A stretch of DNA of 64,000 nucleotides from Hyphomicrobiaceae bacterium. GTDB lineage: Bacteria > Pseudomonadota > Alphaproteobacteria > Rhizobiales > Hyphomicrobiaceae. The translations under genes and the position numbers were made by a program. Shown here one piece after another: positions 8,499 to 17,819 of the stretch. The DNA lies in NCBI GenBank assembly GCA_030655135.1, contig JAURWC010000076.1, forward strand, positions 186,001 to 250,000, in the 5' to 3' direction. Within the stretch, counting starts at the first letter, position 1. Each line of letters begins with the position of its first letter. The notes under the pieces were generated by a model. That model ran no database searches. It saw only the letters and a list, made by a program, of their open reading frames with translations, and was not told where the DNA came from.

Positions 8499-9632
8499 TC
8501 AGTCTTCGACGCGAACGAAGTGCCAGACCGTGTTCTTGTAGAGGATGGCAGAGCTTTCGAGCTCCTTGATGTTCTTCTTGTCCTTCAAGTCGGCGCTGGC
8601 GAGTACGACCTCGCCGGAGCGATGGGCCTCCGCCAGCATGCACTTGAATTCGATTTCAGAGAGGCCCCATTGCGGCGCGCTTAAGCGCACGGCGCTCCAG
8701 ACGTTGGAAATGAAGGCCTTGCGGTTGCCCGGCCAGCCGTCGGCGCACGTGCGGGCGGCGGCCTGAACGGTGCGGGCGAACTGGCCCATATCCGGGCGCA
8801 TCGGCGGCGCGTCGTTGGCCGCGACCGGCATCGCGGCCGGCGGCGCAATCGTGGCGCGCTTTGATTGGCTATTGGCGGCGCGGCGCTCTTCAAGGGCGCG
8901 GGTGCCGAGGCGCTTCAGCAAAGCGAGGCGCAACTGTTCCAGATCGGCGCGTGGCGCATCGACCTGTTCGGCCGCCAACTCCGCGATCAGCTTGGCATCG
9001 TTGGGAAACTCACGCGGCTTGCGCTGCAACTGGCCGGCAAGCGTGCGGCCGGCCTTGGCCGACAGGCCCGCGCCGGACCCCATGCCAGCCTTGATCTTGT
9101 TGCCGAAAGCCCGTTCCAGGGCGATGAGCGCGAGGCGGGCGCGGAGGCGGGCCGGCTGCTCGTTCTTCTTGATGGGCAGCCCGAACGCTTGCTGCACGAT
9201 GATGGCGCACAGTGCTTCGGGACGAGACAGCGACTTGAGGCGGGCAGGTGCTTCACGTTCGGCACCCAAAGCCTTGGCGACCAGACTGATGTCGCGGACA
9301 TCGGCCCAGGGCAGGGCGTGCTGCTCCATGGGGGTCTTGAGGCCGAGATAGCCTGCGCTCAAGGCGGCCCCCTGGTCGGTGACCCTGAGGCGGCCACGCT
9401 TTTCGGTGGCGAGATTCAGTGCGAGAAGGTCACCCGACGCGGCATCGGCGCTTTGCCGCCATTCGGCGGGCGACAGCTTGTGGGCGAACAGAGGGGCCAG
9501 GTCGCGGACGATTTCGGCACGGGTTGCGCCACCCTCACAAGCGGCGCGGACCAGCAAAAGCAGCGCCAAGCCGTCCGGCGTCTTGCCGGCAGCTTGGGGC
9601 TCGCTCACGTGCTCGCTCGTCAGCGCTGACAT
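8499..9632 (-). CDS. two-wHTH protein paired with the double ATPase
   Basis: The 377-aa soluble protein belongs to no family I recognise. Its N-terminus (residues about 17-100) reads as a winged helix: TRAEIVRDLAPLFAHKLS, then a wing-like RGRLRVTDQGAALS. Its C-terminus (about 285-377) looks like a second winged helix, with SAVRLSAPQWGLSEIEFKCM and a terminal SAILYKNTVWHFVRV strand. The middle is Ala/Arg/Leu-rich and helical, with a charged linker near 255-280. It lies immediately upstream of the 1130-aa ATPase on the same strand, so it is probably the DNA-binding or adaptor partner (inference). Two GC-rich hairpins sit in its leader at 9652-9736. Confidence 0.7.
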   Translation of the reverse strand: MSALTSEHVSEPQAAGKTPDGLALLLLVRAACEGGATRAEIVRDLAPLFAHKLSPAEWRQSADAASGDLLALNLATEKRGRLRVTDQGAALSAGYLGLKTPMEQHALPWADVRDISLVAKALGAEREAPARLKSLSRPEALCAIIVQQAFGLPIKKNEQPARLRARLALIALERAFGNKIKAGMGSGAGLSAKAGRTLAGQLQRKPREFPNDAKLIAELAAEQVDAPRADLEQLRLALLKRLGTRALEERRAANSQSKRATIAPPAAMPVAANDAPPMRPDMGQFARTVQAAARTCADGWPGNRKAFISNVWSAVRLSAPQWGLSEIEFKCMLAEAHRSGEVVLASADLKDKKNIKELESSAILYKNTVWHFVRVED

Positions 9633-9651
9633 GAAATAGTTCTCTTGTTTG

Positions 9652-9736
9652 CGCTGGCGACTCCCGTTCCGGGAGCCGGCCGCCAGCGAAGTCCATTTTG
9701 CGCTGGCGACTCCCCTGCGGGAGCCGGCCGCCAGCG
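9652..9736. repeat. two tandem GC-rich hairpins upstream of the wHTH gene
   Basis: Two copies (9652-9688 and 9701-9736) share outer arms CGCTGGCG/CGCCAGCG and inner arms CTCCCG or CTCCC with CGGGAG or GGGAG. They lie within 20-105 nt upstream of the ATG at 9632, in the likely promoter or leader. They could be a mobile palindromic element or a folded 5' leader. Confidence 0.75.
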
Positions 9737-10068
9737 CGAAGCTCCATGTCTAACCGGACGCGCGAATCACCGGGTCGATTCGGGCATACTGAATCGGATT
9801 CCTCCGAGTTCCAAGGGCAAGTCGAAGGATGTGGGCCGCCCCGGTGTTTCGCCGCACCAGCGCCCCACTGCGGTCAAGATCATCAGACGAAATAACCCTC
9901 GGGGGTCTGAGGGAAATACTGGAGCCGGCCGGGGGGCCGCCGCTCACGACATTCCTTCAACCACTGGCGTCGATTCGTTAGCGAGGCGTTACCTTTAACG
10001 CGGAGTTAACGGATTGCTGCGATGCTCGGACCTGTAGTCCGTGTTTATTGGGCGATAGTAGGTTGTAC
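9737..10068. other. intergenic region, nothing recognised
   Basis: About 330 nt separate the divergent wHTH and CAP-domain genes and must contain the promoters of both. No RNA gene, confident operator or conserved small ORF is visible. The open frames here lack ribosome sites and family features. Confidence 0.5.
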
Positions 10069-10773
10069 ATGTATCGCGTAACGCTTCTCGTCTGTTCCGC
10101 TTTGGCACTCTGCGGCTGCAGCATGAACTCTAGTGCCATCTCCTCCGGCTACGCGGAAAGCGATGGCCCGACGACCGCTTCGGTCAATTCTCAATCCACC
10201 TCAGATTTCGGTTTCGGGTTCTTCGGCGGCGACAAGCCGGCGCCGATCAAGACGAAGCCGCAGGCGGTCGCGGCCCTGTCCGACAAGGCGCCCGCGGGCA
10301 CATTCGAGAAGGCGCCGCGTGGCGCACTCTCCGATCGGGATTACTCGCACACCAGCCTCGATCCGCAGAGGGCTCGCGATCTCATCAACAAGTACCGGCG
10401 TGAAAAGGGTTTGAAGCCGCTGACGCTCAATCCGCAGTTGTCGGAGGCGGCGAAGGCGCACTCACGCGATCTGGCCAAATGGGATCGTATTTCGCACTAC
10501 GGATCTGACGGCTCGAACCCGTGGGACCGCGTGAAACGCGCCGGCTATCCGGCGAAAGTCGCAGCCGAGAACGTCGGCACCGGGCAGATCGATTTCTCGG
10601 AAGTGCTGAAGGGCTGGAAAGAGAGCCCCGGACACAACAAGAACCTGCTGCTCGCCGACGCCAACGAGATGGGCTTGGCGCTGGTGCAAGATCCCAAGAC
10701 CGAGTTCAAATCGTTCTGGACGCTGGTGGTCGGCGCACCGATGGATGGCGCGCAGGCCAGCGCTATCCGCTAA
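10069..10773 (+). CDS. CAP (SCP/PR1) domain lipoprotein
   Basis: Starting at the ATG at 10069, the 234-aa protein has a lipoprotein signal with lipobox LCGC, so it is predicted to be lipid-anchored at Cys18. After a Ser/Lys/Ala-rich linker comes one CAP domain (about residues 105-228): LINKYRREKGLKPLTLNPQL, AKAHSRDLAKW, ISHYGSDG, AAENVGTG, GWKESPGHNKNLL and the C-terminal FWTLVVGAP strand. The two His and the Glu of the CAP cavity are present. Bacterial CAP proteins are envelope proteins of largely unknown activity. A terminator at 10802-10835 follows. Confidence 0.88.
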   Translation: MYRVTLLVCSALALCGCSMNSSAISSGYAESDGPTTASVNSQSTSDFGFGFFGGDKPAPIKTKPQAVAALSDKAPAGTFEKAPRGALSDRDYSHTSLDPQRARDLINKYRREKGLKPLTLNPQLSEAAKAHSRDLAKWDRISHYGSDGSNPWDRVKRAGYPAKVAAENVGTGQIDFSEVLKGWKESPGHNKNLLLADANEMGLALVQDPKTEFKSFWTLVVGAPMDGAQASAIR

Positions 10774-10801
10774 ACCGACGGCGCTGACGTCAGAGAATTA
10801 A

Positions 10802-10835
10802 AAGGCCGGGCGTCGCAAGACACCCGGCCTTCTTA
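10802..10835. terminator. terminator between convergent CAP and phaB genes
   Basis: A perfect 9-bp stem, AAGGCCGGG (10802-10810) with CCCGGCCTT (10823-10831), encloses a 12-nt loop and is followed by TCTTATTT. It ends the plus-strand CAP gene and can also serve phaB, which ends 26 nt further on the other strand. Confidence 0.8.
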
Positions 10836-10860
10836 TTTGCAGAACTCGTTGAAACCAGCG

Positions 10861-11589
10861 CTAGCTCGCCAGATACTGGCCGCCGTTGGCGGTGAGCGTC
10901 GAGCCGGTGATGAAGCCGGCTTCGTCGGAGGCGAGGAAGGCGACGCAACGCGCGATTTCGGAGGGCTCGCCGAGGCGGCCGACGGGGATCGTCGGCAGGA
11001 TGTTCTTCTCCAGCACGTCCTGCGGCACGGCCTTGACCATTTCGGTGGCGATGTAGCCGGGGCAGATGACGTTGACGGTGATGCCGGAGCGGGCGCCTTC
11101 CTGTGCCAGGGCCTTGGTGAAACCAATGTCACCAGCCTTGGATGCGGAGTAGTTCACCTGGCCCATCTGGCCCTTCTGGCCGTTGATTGACGAGATGTTG
11201 ATGACGCGGCCGAACTTGCGGGCGCGCATGCCTTCCCACACCTGACGGGTGACGTTGAAAAGGCCGGTCAGGTTGGTGCCGATCACCTTGTCCCACTGCT
11301 CGCGCGTCATCTTGTGGAACATGCCGTCGGCGGTGATGCCGGCGTTGTTGACCAGCACGTCGACGGGGCCGACTGCCTTTTCAATTTGCGCCATCGAGGC
11401 AGCGCAAGCATCGAAGTCGGCCACGTCGAACTTGTAGACGGGGATGCCGGTGTCGGCCTGAAATTTCTGAGCGGCAGCGTCGTTGCCTGCATAACTGGCG
11501 GCGACACGATAGCCCTTGCTCTTGAGGGCGATGGAGATTGCGTGGCCAATGCCACGCGTGCCTCCAGTAACGACGGCAACACGCGCCAT
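10861..11589 (-). CDS. phaB: acetoacetyl-CoA reductase (NADPH-dependent)
   Basis: This 242-aa short-chain dehydrogenase reduces acetoacetyl-CoA to (R)-3-hydroxybutyryl-CoA, the second step of PHB synthesis. The cofactor loop TGGTRGIG lies at residues 8-15, NNAG at 81-84, and the catalytic triad is S134, Y147 and K151 (YSASK). The C-terminal GSTLTANGGQYLAS ending is typical of PhaB, as distinct from FabG. A GGAGG site lies about 10 nt before the ATG. phaA lies 113 nt upstream on the same strand, so they probably form a phaA-phaB operon. Confidence 0.93.
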   Translation of the reverse strand: MARVAVVTGGTRGIGHAISIALKSKGYRVAASYAGNDAAAQKFQADTGIPVYKFDVADFDACAASMAQIEKAVGPVDVLVNNAGITADGMFHKMTREQWDKVIGTNLTGLFNVTRQVWEGMRARKFGRVINISSINGQKGQMGQVNYSASKAGDIGFTKALAQEGARSGITVNVICPGYIATEMVKAVPQDVLEKNILPTIPVGRLGEPSEIARCVAFLASDEAGFITGSTLTANGGQYLAS

Positions 11590-11702
11590 AAAAGTAGTCC
11601 TCCCTGAACTCTGATTTTTTGAGTTGTTGTGCTTGAACTGTAGCGGAGTGAAACCCGGCCGGCGCGCGGCCAGCCGGGAATAATGCTTCGAGAGTTAACG
11701 GA

Positions 11703-12893
<1,191 letters not shown>

Positions 12894-13149
12894 TGGGAAC
12901 GTCTCCTTGGAGGGCGGGCGAATTGTTCTTGGTTCTTAAGGCATGCGATGCCGCGCAATACTGCAAAAAACGCCGCATACCGGAGTTGCGAAACCATATC
13001 AGCTAGGCCGCGTACGCTGCAATGCGGTGCTTTCGTACAAGGCGCGATCGTAACGATATGCCTAGATGACGAGCACTTAGGCCTTGCAGCGCGGTGGCCA
13101 AGTGTTACGATGCACTGCAATATAGCTGCTGAGCCAAGCGAGCAAGCTG
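12894..13149. promoter_or_regulatory. phaA/phaR divergent promoter region with TGC-rich motifs
   Basis: The 256-nt gap holds the promoters of both phaA and phaR. It contains several TGC-rich stretches, such as 13016-13030 (GCTGCAATGCGGTGC) and 13112-13129 (GCACTGCAATATAGCTGC). PhaR proteins of Paracoccus and relatives bind TGC-rich sites and repress their own gene and PHA genes, so these are plausible operators. The exact site is not resolved by eye. Confidence 0.35.
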
Positions 13150-13776
13150 ATGCTTAATAAAACTGACACGCCGGCCGAAAGACGTGAAGCGGTCGTCATC
13201 AAGAAATACGCCAACCGGCGCCTCTATAATACTGAGACCAGCACATATGTTACGCTGGAAGACTTGGCAGTAATGGTCAGGGGCGACCGTGACTTCGTCG
13301 TCTACGATGCGAAGTCTGGAGACGATCTGACGCACGCCGTTCTCACGCAGATCATCGTGGAGCAGGAAGGCCGCAAGGATGGCCATACGCTGCTGCCGAT
13401 CCCGTTCCTGCGCCAGTTGATCCGGTTCTATGACGACAGCATCGGCCGGATGGTGCCGAGTTATCTGCAATTCAGCCTCGAGAATCTGGTGAAGGAGCAG
13501 GAGAAATTCCGCTCGCAGATCACTAGCGCGTTTTCCAATCCTGCGGCCGCGTTCGAGGCCTATCAGGATCAGGCGCGCAAGAATATGCAGATGTTCGAGC
13601 AAGCAATGTCGATGTGGACGTCGTTCGGTGCTGCGGCTCAGTCGAAGACGGTCGAGGACGGCAAGGTGGCGACTGAAGGTGGTGCCGAAGCACCGCGCGA
13701 GGATCTGACTGAACTCAAGGCGCAGCTGGCTGCGATGCAGCAGAAGATCGAGAAGCTGGCTCAGGACCGGTCGTGA
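13150..13776 (+). CDS. phaR: polyhydroxyalkanoate synthesis repressor
   Basis: The 208-aa protein has the PHB/PHA accumulation regulator DNA-binding domain at its N-terminus (residues about 16-78, with IKKYANRRLYNTETSTYVTL), then the PHB_acc domain (about 80-120, RQLIRFYDDSIGRMVPSYL). An Ala/Gln-rich helical C-terminus with a short coiled coil ends the chain. PhaR binds PHB granules and DNA, releasing promoters such as that of phasin when polymer accumulates. It is divergent from phaA. Its 3' end overlaps the convergent EAL gene by 16 nt. Confidence 0.93.
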   Translation: MLNKTDTPAERREAVVIKKYANRRLYNTETSTYVTLEDLAVMVRGDRDFVVYDAKSGDDLTHAVLTQIIVEQEGRKDGHTLLPIPFLRQLIRFYDDSIGRMVPSYLQFSLENLVKEQEKFRSQITSAFSNPAAAFEAYQDQARKNMQMFEQAMSMWTSFGAAAQSKTVEDGKVATEGGAEAPREDLTELKAQLAAMQQKIEKLAQDRS

Positions 13777-14507
13777 TCGACCATGCCGCGTAGGGCGACC
13801 TCGGGCACATCAGGCGCGCCGAACAGGTAGCCCTGCAGATACGTTGCTCCCATCTCTGTCAGCCCAACGGCACTGGCTTCCGTCTCGACCCCTTCGGCGA
13901 CGGTCTCAAAGCCCAGCGTCTGACTGAGATCGATCACGCCTTCGATGAAAGCCCGTGCATCGGCTTCCGCGTGACGGGCTACGTAGCTCTGGTCGATTTT
14001 CACGATGTTTGGCGCGATCAGGCTCAGGTTCGTGAAGTTTGTGTGGCCGGCGCCGTAGTCGTCAATGGCGATACGGCAGCCGAAGTCGCGCAACGCATCT
14101 ACGAACGCCAGCGTGCGATTGATGTCTACAATGGCAGCTGTTTCAGTGATCTCGACGATGAGCCGGTGCGCCATGCGGCGATCCGGCGTCAACTCATCGA
14201 GCATCCGGATCCAGGTGAAATCGGCCGTCGTCAGGCCTGATATATTGACGGAAAGGTCGAAGGCGCGATGCTGCTCCAGCAGCTGGATCGCCAGCTGCAG
14301 GGCGCGACGATCGATCTCGTGAATGTAGTTCTGTTCTTCGGCGGCAGCGACAAAGTCAGCCGCCGCTTTGACCTCGCCCGTGTCCGTACGCATGCGCAGC
14401 AAGGCTTCGTAAAAAACCGGACGATGGGTTTGAGTGCTGACAACGGGCTGAAGGACCAGCGACAACCTGTCTTGGTCGATCGCGTGGACGACGTCGTGCT
14501 TGTTCAT
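13761..14507 (-). CDS. stand-alone EAL domain protein (putative c-di-GMP phosphodiesterase)
   Basis: The 248-aa protein is a single EAL domain without a sensory or GGDEF partner. Key motifs are EALLRM (the EAL signature), LSVNIS, EITET, DDYGAGHTN (the DDFGTG-type motif), VKIDQ, AEGVE and LQGYLFG. The metal- and base-coordinating residues therefore look intact, and hydrolysis of c-di-GMP to pGpG is plausible. There is no transmembrane segment, so it is cytoplasmic. Its tail overlaps the 3' end of phaR by 16 nt on the other strand. Confidence 0.88.
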   Translation of the reverse strand: MNKHDVVHAIDQDRLSLVLQPVVSTQTHRPVFYEALLRMRTDTGEVKAAADFVAAAEEQNYIHEIDRRALQLAIQLLEQHRAFDLSVNISGLTTADFTWIRMLDELTPDRRMAHRLIVEITETAAIVDINRTLAFVDALRDFGCRIAIDDYGAGHTNFTNLSLIAPNIVKIDQSYVARHAEADARAFIEGVIDLSQTLGFETVAEGVETEASAVGLTEMGATYLQGYLFGAPDVPEVALRGMVDHDRS

Positions 14508-14579
14508 GAGCGGGATGCCATCGCGATCGAATTAAGAAATTTTACGATTAATACAGAACCGCGCGGCGTTCGTCAGTCC

Positions 14580-14617
14580 AAAAAGTAAAGCGGACGGCCA
14601 GAGCTGACCGTCCGCTT
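14580..14617 (-). terminator. intrinsic terminator after the 155-aa membrane gene
   Basis: Arms AAGCGGACGG (14588-14597) and CCGTCCGCTT (14608-14617) form a 10-bp stem with a 10-nt loop. Read on the minus strand it is followed by a T-rich tract (14587-14580). It sits 31 nt downstream of the stop at 14648. Confidence 0.75.
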
Positions 14618-14647
14618 AATTTCTATGCAGGTGAAATACTGCAGGTT

Positions 14648-15115
14648 CTATTGATCGGCGCCGCCGAACGTCAGGTCACGGCGCGCAACCCGGATGCCGA
14701 TGGTGTAGCCGGCGATCACGTCGATCAGCGCTGCCATCATGATGAGGAAGAACAGCGAGGTCGCAGCCTGTGGCACGGTTAGGAATTCGATGAGGCATGC
14801 AACGAATACCAACATCGACAATCCATGGTCGAGAAGCGAAGACGTCGACGTGTAGGTCGACTTCACGATCTCGATGAAGAGCAACAGCAGCGTCACCAGC
14901 ATGATGAGGTCGCCGATGGTGAAGGTCCAGCGGGCGCCACTCAGCATGGGCAGGCTGAAGATTTCGCTCGTCAGCAGGCTGCGCGCATTGGCAGCGCCGT
15001 CTGCTACGGCGCCGGCAGCTGCGTCAACGCCTTCCGCGCTCCAGCCCGAAAACAGTACGACGAAGTTGTACAGCAGGAACGCAATCAGAATGAGCGGGAT
15101 TGCTCGAAGTGACAT
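14648..15115 (-). CDS. four-helix inner-membrane protein of unknown function
   Basis: This 155-aa protein has four predicted membrane helices (about residues 5-22, 65-85, 96-113 and 120-140). A soluble Ala/Gly-rich loop (about 25-55) lies between the first two. The C-terminus is short and polar. A strong GGGGAGAG site lies 4 nt before the ATG. No family is recognised with confidence. It lies between rpmF upstream and the EAL gene downstream, with its own terminator at 14580-14617. Confidence 0.65.
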   Translation of the reverse strand: MSLRAIPLILIAFLLYNFVVLFSGWSAEGVDAAAGAVADGAANARSLLTSEIFSLPMLSGARWTFTIGDLIMLVTLLLLFIEIVKSTYTSTSSLLDHGLSMLVFVACLIEFLTVPQAATSLFFLIMMAALIDVIAGYTIGIRVARRDLTFGGADQ

Positions 15116-15225
15116 GGGTCTCTCCCCTTACGAGCCGGTGCATTGCGCCACGGCGTCCACAGCAACGAACCTCACGTGAGCTGCGGCCGTTCCCCCGGCT
15201 CAGCCCCCATGCCACCTTTTTAGCG

Positions 15226-15411
15226 TCAAATGTCCGTTTTCGGCTCAAGAATCTGACGGCCGTTGTACTTGCCGGTCTTGAGGTCGATGTGGTGCGGGCG
15301 GCGGCGCTCGCCGCTGTCCTTGTCTTCGATGTATGAGGGTGCGGCCAGGGCATCATGAGCGCGACGCGAGCGCGTCTTCATGTGGCTGACTTTCTTCCGT
15401 GGAACGGCCAT
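15226..15411 (-). CDS. rpmF: 50S ribosomal protein L32
   Basis: The 61-aa protein matches bacterial L32 throughout. It has the MAVPRKKVS start, the SRRAHDAL segment, and the highly conserved [20 protein letters not shown] stretch. The ATG at 15411 is chosen because it gives the canonical MAVP start and has a GGAG site about 10 nt upstream; a longer frame to 15468 adds no L32 sequence. This is the zinc-free form, lacking the paired cysteines. Confidence 0.95.
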   Translation of the reverse strand: MAVPRKKVSHMKTRSRRAHDALAAPSYIEDKDSGERRRPHHIDLKTGKYNGRQILEPKTDI

Positions 15412-15581
15412 TGGTCGTAACTCCAGTCGAGGCGCTAACGGGCCGCGGGGGCCGAGCGCGTGTTGCAATATCTTGGGTCGCGTTTCCAGGCAGCACGCGG
15501 ACAGCGGCGGCGCCGGGACGCAGTCGCGGCCTTATACTCATAAACTTGCGGCAACGCCAGTCCCGGGGGAAGCTTCATCTT

Positions 15582-17819
15582 TTAGCCGCCCTCAGGCATC
15601 TGCAGACCTGATTTGCGCCTGACATACAGCCCCAGGGCAGCGAAAATCAAGAGGTTAGCGGCGAATGGCCAGTCACCGGCCCAGGCGTAGGGCGGCGGCG
15701 GCCGGATGCCGGGCAGATTGCTGTCGATAACGCCCTTAACGTCCATGTCCAGGCGGGCTAGCACGTGGCCGTCGGCGTCGATCATGGCGGAGATGCCGTT
15801 GTTTGCGGCCCGGACAATCGGGATACCCTCCTCGACGGCACGGACGCGCGTCTGATGCAGGTGCTGGCGCGGCCCCGTCGTGTTGCCGAACCATCCATCG
15901 TTGGTGACGTTGACGAGCACCCGAGGGCGGGCCGAGCCCTGAACGATGGTGGCGGGGAAGATGGCCTCGTAGCAGATCAGCGGGCCGATGCCTTGCAGGG
16001 CGCCAGCCGTAAGCAGCGGACGCGGCTGCGGGCCGGAGGAAAAGCCGCCGCGCAGGCGCGTGAGCTGCTGAAGGCCAATGGCTTCCAGCAGGCTCTGCAT
16101 TGGCAGGTATTCGCCGAACGGCACGAGATGGATCTTGTCGTAGACGCTGCTGGCACCTTCCCCTGCGTCGAACACCATCATGGCGTTGAAGTAGTCGTAG
16201 TCAGAGGGAGCGAGCCGCGCTCCGGCTTCTGGAGTAGTTGCACCGGACTTTGGCGCACGGCGTAGCGCACCGGTGATTAGCGTGACGTCGCTTCCGGTCA
16301 ACGTCTGAATATCTTCCAGCGCGATGGGCTGTTCGAGAGGAAAGAATGGCATCGCGGCTTCGGGCCAGATGACGTGCGTAATCCCTGCGAGACCTGTGTC
16401 TTCGCCCTGCGCATTCGTTCGCGATAGGGCCAGGTGCAGATCGAAGATGCTGCGTTGGTTTTCAGGCAACCACTTTTCGCGTTGCGGCACGCTGGGCTGC
16501 ACGATGCGCAGGCGAATGCCATCGGCCTCCGGCGGGGCTGGCCGCGCTAGTTGCATGCTGCCGTAGGTGAAGAGTGCGGCGAGCGGGATCACGGCGACGG
16601 CGATAGGTATCGCCCATCGGCGTCCGAGGCTCGTGTGCTCGCGTCTAGTCGCCAGCACGAGTGGCGCGGCGCAGATCACGACCGTCCATAGCGTGAGGCC
16701 ATAGATGCCGATAAGGCCGGAGGCCTGCATCATCGGCAGCGGTGATGTCAGCGCGTAACCCAGCACATTCCAGGGAAAACCGGTGAGCACGTGGCCACGC
16801 AGCCATTCTGCGCCGCCGAGTGTTGTGGACAGGATCAGGATGCGACTGAGGCCCGGTGTGGACACGCGCCACGTGAGCGCGGCCGCGGCGGCGTAAAACA
16901 GCGCAAGACCTGCGGGCATCAGCGTGACAGCGAACGGCAGCAGCCATGCGAATTTGGCCGCATCGACCAGGAACGCTTCGCCGAGCCAGAACAGCCCGAA
17001 GACGAAATAGCCGAACCCGAACCACCATCCCGCTCCCGCCGCCCGCGCGACGGGCGACGAGAGGAACGCAAACCTTGAGGGCCCGAAGCCGGCAGGCCGC
17101 GCGTGATCCGCTTCGGCAAACCTGGAGGCGCTCACCGTGCTAAGCCCCTCCCCTCGATGGGGAGGGGTTGGGGTGGGGTGAAGAGCCTGGAGGGCGGTTT
17201 CGGTTTCGGTTTGCGGGTTGCCGCGCGGGCCGCTCACCGCTGCAGATAGACGGAGCCAACTGCTCCTGGATCTCTCCCCCACCCCTAGCCCCTCCCCACC
17301 AGGGGGAGGGGGATAGGTGGCGGAGCTTGCGACGTTGGCGTGCAACGGCGACGACGTCCCAGTCCCTGGGGACGCGAAGCCCGAGGGGCTTGCCGCGCTA
17401 AGCCCCTCCCCTCGATGGGGAGGGGTTGGGGTGGGGTGAAGAGCCTGGAGGACGGTTTCAGTGTCGGTTTGAGCGGTGCCTCGCGGGCCGCTCACCGCTG
17501 CAGATAGACGGAGCCAACTGCTCCTGGATCTCTCCCCCACCCCTAACCCCTCCCCGCCAGGGGGAGGGGAACCGGTTGAGCGAGAGGCGGACGTCGTGAC
17601 CGCGGTATCAGGGGCGGCTGAGCCGTCGATCAGCCAGACCAGCAGAGGCAAAGTCAGAAACAGAACCGGCCAGAAGAAAAACGGCGCGAGCGCGAGGACG
17701 GAAACGGCGCCGGCGGCGAAGGCTACTCCGCGGCGGCGCCAGCCGGCTAGGCGCATCATCCAATCGCGGAGCGCTGCGATCCGCGAGGCGGGCGCAACGG
17801 TTGGAGCCAGGGTCGTCAC
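15582..17819 (-). CDS. lnt: apolipoprotein N-acyltransferase with a repeat-derived insertion
   Basis: Lnt adds the third acyl chain to the N-terminal cysteine of lipoproteins in the inner membrane. At 745 aa it is about 200 residues longer than usual. Two N-terminal helices (about 32-64) are followed by an insertion (about 70-255) and then the remaining helices, starting at GWWFGFGYFVFG (264-275). The periplasmic nitrilase domain carries the catalytic triad E487 (WPEA), K562 (YDKIH) and C616 (ICYEA), with family-like spacing. The insert contains two 57-aa near-identical copies (85-141 and 171-227) encoded by REPIN-like DNA. By the positive topology of Lnt the insert should lie in a cytoplasmic loop. 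The GTG start overlaps the corC stop (GTGA). Confidence 0.9.
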   Translation of the reverse strand: MTTLAPTVAPASRIAALRDWMMRLAGWRRRGVAFAAGAVSVLALAPFFFWPVLFLTLPLLVWLIDGSAAPDTAVTTSASRSTGSPPPGGEGLGVGERSRSSWLRLSAAVSGPRGTAQTDTETVLQALHPTPTPPHRGEGLSAASPSGFASPGTGTSSPLHANVASSATYPPPPGGEGLGVGERSRSSWLRLSAAVSGPRGNPQTETETALQALHPTPTPPHRGEGLSTVSASRFAEADHARPAGFGPSRFAFLSSPVARAAGAGWWFGFGYFVFGLFWLGEAFLVDAAKFAWLLPFAVTLMPAGLALFYAAAAALTWRVSTPGLSRILILSTTLGGAEWLRGHVLTGFPWNVLGYALTSPLPMMQASGLIGIYGLTLWTVVICAAPLVLATRREHTSLGRRWAIPIAVAVIPLAALFTYGSMQLARPAPPEADGIRLRIVQPSVPQREKWLPENQRSIFDLHLALSRTNAQGEDTGLAGITHVIWPEAAMPFFPLEQPIALEDIQTLTGSDVTLITGALRRAPKSGATTPEAGARLAPSDYDYFNAMMVFDAGEGASSVYDKIHLVPFGEYLPMQSLLEAIGLQQLTRLRGGFSSGPQPRPLLTAGALQGIGPLICYEAIFPATIVQGSARPRVLVNVTNDGWFGNTTGPRQHLHQTRVRAVEEGIPIVRAANNGISAMIDADGHVLARLDMDVKGVIDSNLPGIRPPPPYAWAGDWPFAANLLIFAALGLYVRRKSGLQMPEGG
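17145..17312. repeat. REPIN-like element, copy B, inside lnt
   Basis: The element is bounded by hairpins at 17145-17167 (CCCCTCCCC/GGGGAGGGG around TCGAT) and 17289-17312. The ends are inverted: GGGGTGGGGTGAAGAG next to one hairpin and a matching C-rich CTCTCCCCCACCCCTA next to the other. It is read through in frame by lnt as residues about 170-226. Confidence 0.8.
17403..17569. repeat. REPIN-like element, copy A, inside lnt
   Basis: The same architecture as the copy at 17145-17312: hairpins at 17403-17425 and 17547-17569 with inverted G-rich and C-rich ends. The encoded peptides of the two copies differ at only about four central residues. A 90-nt spacer separates the copies. A related element lies outside genes at 25175-25330. 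Confidence 0.8.

Noticed and set aside
17139-17569. Frameshifted or broken lnt
   Set aside because: The frame is continuous, the insert is a multiple of three and the catalytic Glu, Lys and Cys are all present downstream.
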